Position numbers and translations under genes: made by a program | Shown: one piece after another, positions 27,601 to 39,600 of the stretch | How the letters are laid out: every line of letters begins with the position of its first letter | How positions within the stretch are numbered: the first letter of the stretch is position 1 | Notes under the pieces: generated by a model | What the model was told of the DNA's origin: nothing | Database searches by the model: none | What the model saw: the letters and a program-made list of their open reading frames with translations, nothing else | Assembly: GCF_001949145.1 (NCBI RefSeq) | Contig: NW_019091360.1 | Span: 1,775,231-1,835,230, forward strand | Source: Acanthaster planci | Taxonomy: Eukaryota > Echinodermata > Asteroidea > Valvatida > Acanthasteridae | DNA length: 60,000 bases | Reading direction: 5' to 3'

Positions 27601-30600
27601 TTTGCTGCCTTTATGGTTTTTCATTTTTAGTCCTATTTCCACAGCACTCAAAGAGCAAAATTGTAATGTCAACCGTGGAAGAACATGTCAATTTTAAATT
27701 GGCTTGTGCACAAAGTGCTAGAGTTTGTTCACATTTTGCTGGCCCCAATTTTGTTGCCTTTAGTGATTTCGAATTGTGTGACTAGGGCAGCAATAATCAG
27801 CAACCGGTAGTGATAAGTGAGAAACCCTTTTTTCAGGAATTTTTTTCAATGAGTACATTCTTGGTCCACAAAACACACCTGTATTCCGTGCCTGACATGA
27901 TCACAACATTACCGCCCGCAGCTATCCAGGAAACCAGAGACAATATTGCTTAAATAAAAAGTGCACTTTTTTTATATAGTCACCTGAAAGGAATGTCAAA
28001 CACATAGTTTCATTCAGTGACAAAGAGTGTGAAGTTAAAGATAATGGCTGTCAACCCAAACAATCCTTGTCGCTACATGTACCCTTTCACTTACAAGGCC
28101 CAAAATCTACCATAACCCATGAAGTCTACTACATGTACATGTATGTACATGCACTGTAGGCCTACATGTACAAGTAACATGTAGCCTGTCATGCATTCTG
28201 CAATATCAAGTATGCATCCCAGTGGGACATGGGGTCACGGAAGCAAACAGGAAACTGTCACAAGGGCTGTACAGACGTCATACATGCAGGACTGGCACGT
28301 CATCATGGCCTGCTGCTGGGAACACATTTCCTCCTCTCATCCAAAGAGAAAGCGGGGGAGAAGGCATGATTGAAAAAAAAAAAATCATAGTCACTACATT
28401 TTCTCTCAACTTTTTGGAAATTACTAACCCACACATACTGGTGTTGTGCATGCATACCTGCGCACACGTACATGTACACCATAATGGTGCGTCGACATAC
28501 GGATGTCATGCGAGCAGACATCTTCATCCTTCCACGTGGATAATATGTACAATGTCTAGACCAGAGGTCTGGATAGGGCAAAATATGTTCATTATTTTGT
28601 CTGACAGCGGGAGTCAGCTCACTGATTGATTAGAAACGCTTACAAATCTTGTTCCGCATTTTGAGCCAGGTAACAGGAAGAAATGTACATGTACACATGT
28701 CAAAGGTACTTAATACATACATAGCGATGCATACATGTACATGTACATGTAGGTCTAATGAGGCACAAATGCCTGCACATGAACACGTACACGTCTGAAA
28801 ATTCATGGAAAAATTCCAACAACTCAAGTTTCAAGTGGATGACATATTCTGGGAGGCGTACCAGCCACAGACTGGTTTCAGGGTGTACTGTTTACATGGA
28901 CCCAGCGAAGAACTTAGGAAAGGAATATACATGCACTGTTACCCGTCCTGTTAATTTTCAACACCTTTAATGCACACACATGACATTTACACATTCATAC
29001 ATGTACATTCAGTAACATGTGGATGCCCCTCTAAACATCGAAATATTCGGCAAAAACCTCTCCAGCCCTTGGTACCGTAGACAGCAAGCAAAGATCTCTT
29101 CCAGGTGGTTTATGAGAAACACCATGGAACAAGCTGTAACTGCCAAAAACTCATTAAAGATACACGTATTCCATTAAACTTCCTGAAATGCAATCAAATT
29201 TGAAGGTTGTTTAATGTTTTTATAATTCAACAGATTGATGGACATTTCTTTGGGAGTAGACAGCTAATGGGTGTAAATTTGAGGTCCACATTTCGACACC
29301 TGGGTGCTACATGTATTTATGATACATCTACTGCAAATGCTTGGACCATTACGGATTGACACTACTGTACGTTTTGTTCGAGCATTTAAAGGTTCAAACA
29401 TGACTTGTTCTTTATCAAGCAGGAGATCACGGTACCAGCGCTGCTAAATTCAACAGAGAAAAGACTGGTACATGTATGTAAAGACCACGATGTAACAGCC
29501 CAAGAGTCAAGGAACTAAACTCATACACAAGAAACCTGCAGAATTCCAGGTGCTATTATTTATTTTTTATGTACATTTATGATATGCATGCACATCATTG
29601 TCGAGATCAACAACCGTGACTATCAAAGCTGTTGTTTGCTTCTCTGTGCACCACTTGTGTATCAAAACCATCCACACTCGAGCCAAATGGGACAAAGATT
29701 GTGACAATAGTCCCACAAACCTATAGCTCCATGGACAGACCAATTCCAAGAACCAACATTAAAATACATACATGTACATGTACGTGTACATTCTTTCATG
29801 AATGTTAAACACAAATCACAGCGCGTGGCATAGTTTTATTACGAGCAGGCCAGAATGCAGATATTGCATACATGTACATCCGAACAGACAAAAAATATTT
29901 TAAAAGGTTGTTTACAAGGGGGTACTTTTCAAGATGATGCAATACAAGAGAGTGTGTACTATACATGGAAGTTTTTTCATTGATTTTCACAGCTACAAGT
30001 AAGTACATGTACAGGTGATTAGCTACATGTACATGTCACTTGAAACTCCATTAACAGGGATGTTACTGTCCGTACAATACATGTACATAAAATAAAAAAT
30101 GCCAGGCCTACTTGAAAATCTTTTTATGCTCTGGCTTCTGGATACAACAATGCATCACTTGTGCGGTTCAAACTGATATGTACATGTATCGGGCAATTCC
30201 AGAAATTAGGGGTCCTAAAGTGTGTAATTTCTGTGTCCCTGATACATCTGACCTTTGTCATCTGACATGGAAATATCACCAGAATTAATTTCAAATTACT
30301 ATTTGCTTGGCAGGTAATTTGCATTAATTCATCACTCTCGGAAATTAGAAAATGTGTTGTGAACGTACAAAATCATATGTCAGATGGGACGGGGACACGA
30401 CAAAAAAAGGACCCCTAATTTCCGGAATTACCCATTACTCATTATGGGTAAGAGTTGCAAATATTCTAAGCTAATTTTTGTTTTGCAGAAAGTTACAGCA
30501 AAAAATGTGAATAAAAATAACTTGCATGGGTACACTGCAACAAAATAACAGGTTTAATAATAATAATTTATTCATTTATAAAGCACAAATTTCATATGTT

Positions 30601-33600
30601 CAAATGCACTGTACAATGAAGACATTAAGCAGGGAACAATGAATACATTAAACATGGTTGAGCCGATGGCATACAAGGGCGCCTCGGACAGCCGCCAAAC
30701 GTCCCAGATTCACCAACATCAGTAAAGAGGAGACAATAAGAAGCAGTTACAGTTTTAGGGGTGGGAGGAAAAGCCCAGAGGAATAGTCTGGGTAAAACCC
30801 ACAGAGTCGGGTAGGGACTGAAAACCCAATCCACATGTGGACCGGGCCGGGAATCGAACCCAGGACCACAGAGGTGGAAGTCGAGGAAAGAACTACATTG
30901 TATCTTGCCAAACTGACTCCCCATGTACACGCACATGTATTTTTGTCACAAAGAAAAGCACATCAAACATGACTGCAATAACTTTACACTTTTTATGAGC
31001 AGACATTTGGTACAATGTACAGGTATAAATGCCCCCCCAACAAAATATTGCTTCCTGCAACATCCTGTACATGGCCTCTGAAAACAAAGTTCTGCCATTA
31101 CAATAGCTAGGAATTCTTTCTTCTTTTAAAAAAAGTTTTAAACTAATTTAGTGTGCAGCTACACGTATAGTTTTAATTTGTTAAAAACAACACGAGAAGG
31201 GGGAGCTTAGCATTTGTTTCAAATGAAATGAACGACACTTAACACAGAAAAAGGTTGATATCGTAGTTGCATGCATAAATAAGCCTGTTGAACCTTTTTT
31301 CACCTCTCTAAAACTACAATGGACTCATGTTTTCTTTATTTCCAATTTCACACTCAAACTCCCCCCCCCCGAAAAAAATCAGGTTCGTGCCATCAAAATA
31401 TTGTTTATTTCAGGAAACTGGGAGCATAACTTTAGTTGGTTTCTTGGTCTGAGCACAAGAGCGTTTGCTGAAGATTCTTGAACGTCGTCCAGCATCGGAT
31501 GAGCCACTGGGTTCAAAGATTTTTTTTGGTGTGGGGGGGACAGGGGAAGAGGGCTTGTGTGCACTGAAACTGGGCCGAAAACAAAGCCAGGAAGTAGACT
31601 TAGCAGCGATCTTCAACAACAGGAAATATGCATTTGCTAAGAAATGTGAACATCACGGTGGAGTTTGTCGTTTGTTACTCAATACGCATGTTACAAATAT
31701 ACATGTATGCTCATATCATGTATAGCTCAGCCATGAATGCACAGAAGTACAACGTGCTGAACGGCGTTGGGTTCTTCTTAACTAAATTTCCCTCCGAAAT
31801 TCTGCGCTCCCACATTCTATATTTTTTTTAGAACAGTCATACTCATATGGTAATAGCCATCTCAATACTGCTCTTTGGTATGGAATCAACCACATCAGCA
31901 AATTCAGATTCAAACATTCATATGTGGATCATTCTACAAATTTGGGGTCCAATGTTCTTGTGCCCCTGTTCAATCTGGTGTAGGATTTTACAAAGAATGC
32001 ATTCTTTAATTTCCAAATTACCAAATACAAATTATCCATCAAACAAATACAGTTTTATGCTAATTTCAACTACATTTCTGAGTCCAATTACACAGGTGTA
32101 ACAGGGACAGAAAAGTGTCACGCGTCGGACCCAAATTTTATCGCATGACCAACTTGCAAAAAGAAATGACACACATTAACTACATGTACATGTGTACATG
32201 TACATGTAAGTGCCAGCATGGCAGGCGTATGTACATGTATTAAGCCTGTTCCATATTCATTTCTTTTTATATCGCAATATCAAGAAAAATATCGCTATTA
32301 CTATCGCTATACCGATATTATCGTGATGACGTCATTTTCCATTCATAAAATAAACATGGCCGAAATCACCATTACGTCTTGAGAGCCACGTAAAAAAAAA
32401 AAGATGTATATGAATGTATTATCTCTATATTTAGAACTCTAATGTTGGTGGACAGCAAATTTCTACATGGAAATTGTGACATGAAATTATCATATCATAT
32501 CATATCATGGCACCGTACGGAAAAAAGGCAACCCCCCAAATGGACAGAGCACATGCATGTTACTAGAGGGGCTATTCACCTCACCTCATTTCTAAGTTGG
32601 CATTTCTAAGTCACTGTTCATTTCTCACAAGTTGGCATGTTTCACTCGGTCCCATTTTTACAAGACCACAAAAATCCTTTGTGTAAGTCAGCATTAAAAA
32701 CAATCGCGATTCGGTATTGGTTTCCTTCGCCGTGGTTGCCAAGAAGCGTCAAGTGACAAGCCTCACACTGCTCGTGACTGATGTCTGTTTATTAACAGAC
32801 GCATGCGCTCTGTCCATTTTGGGGGTCACCTCAGTGAACTAACTTAACCGCTGTGCATGTACGGCCGTTTTCCAATATTCAACTTCATCTCTGTCTCAGC
32901 CTTGAACTGTTGTACGCGCAATAGCAAGTTTGACAGAGGCACAAAACATCAAGTAAGATGCAAAAGAGCCAAACATTGCAGTTCTTCAATTTAATTGAAA
33001 CACTTCAGGCCCACAATCGGGAATTGGTTTTGGAGACAAAACCTGAGACGGAGATGAAGCGGAGTATTGGAAAATGGCCTACTACGTGTACGTGTGCGGT
33101 ATGACAATCAGTTGGAGTTCCGAGCGAGCTGAAGAGCCGACTTAGCCGGAGTTTACTGTACAAGACATTAAACGTGCGTACAGTCTGTTGGTTTGGTTCT
33201 GTCCCCCCCCCAAATACTTGTAAGACCCTTGCAGCTGCTGGGGCCAACAGTGACATTGTGGTTAGAGGTTTTCAATGGAGTATTTGTGTGGCCTTAATAC
33301 AGTAATGCAGGGCTCAACGTGTGGTGCAATGACTTCCTTCCCCATGTGCATGTAAAGTACATCGTTTGGAGCTTTTCACGATAAGTTTCGGGATATTGAA
33401 TTGCACGATATCCCGGTATGTGTTTTACGAATGATATGATATCCGATATCAACATCATATCGAAATATCGTGAAATATCGTCATATCGAACAGACTTAAC
33501 ATGTACATGTATGTATCTTGCACGTAAAATGGTAGTCTTGATCAAGACGTTGTAATGTTGTTGATACACAAGAAGGCGCTCACAAGACAAATAGCTGGAA

Positions 33601-36600
33601 CGCAGGAACCCATGAACCACAACTAGCCATGCCAGCAAAGTCTTAGGAAGTTGGTCAAATCTGTATCGTGTGCGCGCACATAATTAGCATAATACACAAT
33701 GCGCGCTGAAAATTCTCACTGAATATGTATCACACTTGAAAAATGTATCATGCATGATCTATTCCCCCGACTCCTGTTTGTACATGAGTGTACAATGTAC
33801 ATGATGATGCACATGGGTAGGCATTCACCCTGTTCAGGGGACAAGTTCTTTTGTTAAGGACATTTGAACCGAGCGGTAGGAACATTTCTGAGTCCCCACG
33901 TTTTCAGTCCCCACAAAATAGGTGAAATATCGAGTGCATGTCCCTACAACTACTGTGCGGGAGCTGGTGTACCAATACATGTACCGGGTAGGCCTACATT
34001 GTAACGTGAACATGTACATATACGTTGGTGTGCCATGAAAAAATGATTGAACGCTTTGATAGTGCTTTGCAAGTTACTGCTCAAAATAAGGTCTTCCCAG
34101 TGTGAAAAGCCAACAAAGTACACATGCAATGCTCTTTGACAGTTCATTTATGGCCACGACCTTTTTGTAAACTCCTTAACGGGATTTGGAAAGAGTTTTC
34201 AAGCAGCAATTATCTTGGATTTCTTAAGCGTCAAACGGAGTAATGACAGTATCAAAGCCCTCGTGATTGTTGTCTTACCCCTGCTGAACCTCAAAATCAA
34301 ACACAACTTTCGACCAGTGCCGTGCAAGATTGTACCAGACTATTATGCAACTTCATTGTGGCTGTTCGTGTATGCAGGTGCACGAACAGAAAATGGGAAG
34401 CACCTGCATTCGTAAGTAATGCATGCGCAGTGAGTTTCCCCCAGTTCCGGGGGGGGGGGAGATTTGACCAACTTTCCAAGATGTTGTTGCTGGCGTAGCT
34501 AGATGTGGTTTGTGCTCCGGCTACATGCACTGTAGTTTTGTACATGTATTCGTCTTGTGAGTGCCCTCTCGAGTAGCAACAACACGACAGCGCCTTGGCC
34601 AAGACTAGCTTAACAGTGAGTGAGGCATCACTACAGAAATTCTGATTGTTAGGAATGATCAATTACACAGAGGTCAATGTTCGTACACCATTAATAAATG
34701 GTGGGGAATGATACCAATGTACATGTACAAGCCTGAACAAGACAGCATTTTTCATCCTGTTTTGTGAAATATCCCTCTGGGCATGCCAGTATACCTACAG
34801 ATTGGGAATGTGCACTGCACGTCACCTTTATTCCTTTACAAGGTGGAAATGAGTATTTGGTACATGTAGGTCTTGTGCAATGAGGTGCAGAATGTGCCGG
34901 AGTGGTGCCAAAGAGCACCAGGGTGAAACTCTGGCCTTACAAAACACGGATTCACTGGCCGTGTTGGCATGCCTTTCTGACGATATGATTTCATATGGGA
35001 CTACGTGTATTTAAACTGTAGGCAAGCAAACCGCATGGTAGGGCTGTAATTCTCATTAGATGCTCGAAACTCTGAGCGATTTCTCAGGAAACTGCACAGT
35101 GCCGAGCATCGCATTCGGGTGAAATCAGCAATTTTGTTGGGGTGTGATATCACGGACAGGATAGCACAGTTGAGTGCTTCCTCATTATGCCTTTGATTCT
35201 TCCTGTGGGGAACCACTGTCATGGAAAGTTATTAACACTACGGTTTGCATCAAGAATGTGACATCACCTAGTGCGTCAATTTGTTCAAAATACGGATATA
35301 ACCTTTCGTTCCGTCTTCCAAAATTGTTTTCATAATTCATTATCTGTGACAATGGGCCCTAACACAAGAAAGTTTCACTTAGGCCTTTAGAAGACGTCAC
35401 TAAGAACTTCTTGTGGCAATTACAAATGCTATCATGCATGGAAATTAGTGAACATAAACTTTCCCTGACAGCCTGTGCCTTGATAACTCTCACGGGTTGT
35501 TCTTACCAATACTTCAAATAGAAGTGTTTAACTTGATCCATAAACTACCCAAACACACATGGTGGGGATCTTTCTTTGGGGGATTTTGGAAAATTTATCG
35601 AATAAGTCCAAGGTCCATGTAGTCCTTCTTCTGTTCACCACTTCCCACGTTGTATCGTGTTATTGGGGTGTGATCCCTGGCTACATGGTGTTTCAGGCTT
35701 CTGGCTAGCACCCTCCAAACAAAGATTACGTTCAAAAAGCCACATCCTCTTTGAGTGATCCCTGTTCACCACTTGCCAGGTTGTATCGTGTTATTGGGGT
35801 GTGATCCCTGGCTATATGTGCATGCACGCGGTGTTTCAGGTTTAATGGCTTCTGGCTAGCATCCCCTGAACAAAGATATTGACAAATGGGAAGAGCCACC
35901 AACATAAGCCTGGGTAGCTCAGTTGGTAGAGCACCGGTACAGTATTCCAGAGGCCACAGGTTCAAATCCCGCTCCAGTCAATTCTTGGTTCATCTTTGTT
36001 CATAATCATTTGTAAGCTGCAAGTAAGTTTCCTTATATAAGTTGTTTCATGATTTATGATCAAAAAGCTGCATCTTCCTTGAGTGATCCCTGCTCACCAC
36101 TTCCCAGGTTGTATCGTTGTTGGGGTGTGATCCCTGGCTACCATATATGGTGTTTCAGGTTTAATGGCTTCTGGTTAGCACCCCCCAAAGAAAGATATTG
36201 ACAAATGGGAAGAGCCACCAACATAGGGATAGATACCGTATTCCAGTGACCGTGGGTTCAAATCCTGCTTCAGTTATTTTTTTGTTCCCATTTATAACAG
36301 ATCCACGTACTGTACATGTACAGGTGTATGATAATTGTAAATTTCACAAACCTATTCATGAAAACGAGTGGCCAACAATCTGGCCAACCCTCTGTGAGAA
36401 TTTTTAGTCTCTTTTTTTTTTTTTAGATTCAGGCTATATGCAAAAATGCAATGGCGACCTAACCGAGTGCTACTGGCATCCTGAATCAGCAAATCTTTCA
36501 CTATCCATCACAGCCATCGCCTGATGATGTCACCACATGAAGCAATAGGCATCCTGGCTGTGTTTTTCCATCCTCCCACTGATTATCTGACCACGGCCGG

Positions 36601-39600
36601 CTGGCTGGCCTTCAAGGGACCATACACTGCGGTTATTTCACTACAGCCCTTGAAAATGCACAAAATTACAGTTCATTCAACCAATCAAGTTTTGTCTCGC
36701 TACCGGCATTTGGAAGATGAGGTATCTTTGCACCACTGGGATTCTTATGCTCATGCGAATGTCTAACTTTACGGGCAAAACTGTGACATCATCCCTGGGA
36801 GAAAACCTCAATGTTGTAACAAATGACTGCTGGAAATTTTACCATTTTGCCGTCTTAAATTTCCCTTTTTGCTTGATCTAGAGTTCCACAGTAAGCCAAG
36901 GAGCAAGTTCCTCAGAGGTGTCTTCAATTCATGAACAAATTTTGAGTTCACTGTTTAAAAGTACACTTTTCAATACTCTAAACCCCTATAAGATGTGTAT
37001 CACAGTTTTCATACATGTAGAATGAAGAGCTTAAAGATGCACAGAAAGAGAAAAATCCCTCGCATGGACCCTTTGAAAGCCTGTGACTTCAAACATTCAA
37101 GTCAGCTGAGCTGGAGTGAGTAATGATATTATATGAAATTATTTTTTTTTTAAATTAAAGACATGGTACCGGTAGGGCCACACACATTCTTCTGTAAATC
37201 GTTGATTAATCAATGGTCACATTTTCCTATTTGATTAATCTTAAAACTACTGTGTAAAAAAAATAAGGATTTCGTTTCAGAAGGCATAGACAAGCTGAAA
37301 ATGTCTCCGACCAAATTATACATACACAGATTTATACATGCATTGCAAAGACACTTTTTCCCCTTATTGAGTTTGAGAATTGAGAGACGTTCTGCCTGGC
37401 TAACTTTTTTTCAAGCTTACAGAAAAAAAAAGACTGTTCAATTAATTAATTAGAGCCAAAATCCCACGTGGAAGCCTACATACAGGTATTGGTCAAAAAA
37501 ATTCACAACTACAATCTTGCTGGCCTAATGCAGATCAAAATAAAAAGTGTAAAATTTGTCTTGTCCAGTGTGAAAATCAGATTTCCAAAGCCACATTATG
37601 ACTTTGCAAAGTTTGGCATTCCAAACAAATTCGTCCTCACCAAACTCTTAGACTTCTCTGTGAATTTTGGCCATTTTTCACAAACGTTCATCCCGTCCCA
37701 CCTTCAAAACTGTTTGATAACACTCACAGTCACAGTGGATTTGTTCCACGCAACAATTTGAAACATGCATACCTGTACATACCGGTACATATCCCTGTGC
37801 ATGTACCGTATGTGGAACGACACAGCCCTCTGGTTGCCATGGGTACTGGTAAAGTACATGTACATGTTGCTATGGGATTTGTGCTTGTGGTTTAGTTACC
37901 TCACATACTTGTGCAGTGAACAACTGAACATGCTTTGTGCATCTTAGTTACCACTGTGTAACTGGTGTGGGCATTACCAACAGAAGACTACATATAATTT
38001 TATAAAGTGTTCGAAATTGTGTACCGTGTAATTGTTACTTTTTTCTAGCATTAACTTTTATGAATTGGTCTTATTCTAAATTTCATTTTTTTGTAACTTT
38101 TATGTTGTAAATTTGTTTTGTTTTGTTTTCAAGATCGCTGTAAAAATCTAGTTTGTTTTACATTAGATTATTTCATTGCCAGTGGCAGTGGAGTTGGAGG
38201 CCCTTGGGTCACAGTTTTTAAGTTAACTTTTTCAACTCTTGGTATGTGCCATTGGTTAATCGTTTGTACTGTGTACTGCATTGTTCTGTTTTGCATTGCC
38301 GTTTTGTATTGCTTGTTTTGTGTTATGCCAAATAAAAAACAATAATAATAATATACTTATATAATACAACACAGCGCAATGGAAAAGTGTTGCTATTGTA
38401 ACAAGTTGCTGGTATATTTGACAGGAAGCTGACAACAACACTTTGACTTGGAGTCAATTTGTTTACTCGTGTCAAACATGTAACTTGTGCGCACTTGAAC
38501 GTGTAGTATCTCTGTTCGTTGGGCTCTCACAGTCAGTTATGTTTATCACTAGAATGTTGCCCTTCTCAATTCTATGCAAAGGACACTTCACTCTACAGTA
38601 TAAATGCATGCATGTGTACAGTACAAGTTTGTACGTGTATCCCTAACACTCCCAAATCCTCTGATTTCAATATGATTTTACATACACCCTTTGGGGTTAG
38701 GGGTATAAGACAATTTGAATGAAAGTTCATTCTCATGATGATACAAGGGAGAAACAAGTACATGTATATCCAAGATTTGGTGGAGGTGCATGTACAGTGT
38801 AAGTGTTGATTATACACGTAAATGTTGAATCCTTTGACAATCTCAATGATTCCTCAGACCACTACCTGATCGGTCATTTCGCATGTTGACTTAAACATGC
38901 CAGACCAACTCCTGTGCTAAACTAACAGCCCACTGACATGTTGACCGGAAAATGCAGAGCAAGAATTACAAACAGTATTGCACCAGAAATCCTGTTCAGT
39001 AAGTGTTGACCTTGAGTGGTTCTTCCAAGCCATTGGAGGGGTGGAGAAAAACGACTGGTACAATAATGCACACAGGGGTCTTTTTCCGATTGTCAAACCA
39101 TGCATGCCCAAGCAAGACTACTGTGGACCATAGTGTTGTTGTGTCTAAAGTTACAAGGACACGTACCCAACTGTACAAGTCATGTAACCTGGACATTCCT
39201 ATATTTATAAGTGAATGAGCTCATCTTAAACAGACAATCAGATGAAACTCAGGAAAGACACATTTAAACAGTTGGCAGTGACAATGATAAACATAAGCCT
39301 TCAACCTTCATATGAATACTAATGGAAAAACTCCACAACTTGTACTTTTTTCAGTACAAATCTAAGCTAACGCTGTCAGAGGTGACTTTGCGAAAAAGTA
39401 AACTTACAGTATATCAAACTAAATATGGAACAGTCCAGAACTACATGTATTAGGTCATGCTATTTAGTGTCAACAAGCGTCAGCGAGCGTCAACAAAGTG
39501 TTAACAAGTTATTCAAGCCTATTTATGCAAAGATTATTTATGTAAAATGTTAATTAGGATCCTACAAATCAAATTCAATGTATAATATCTATCTGAAATA

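Larger units (their letters stand above)
23505..31430 (-). other. Intron 2 of the RFX-like gene
   Basis: A 7.9-kb interval with the densest TACATGTA arrays of the window (24287-24556, 25224-25590), an inverted-repeat element (30191-30433) and a SINE (30545-30921). No exon recognised. Confidence 0.45.

Noticed and set aside
35908-35980. Functional tRNA gene
   Set aside because: The A and B boxes are good, but the acceptor and anticodon stems do not pair and the sequence is embedded in a tandem repeat. Called a pseudogene instead.
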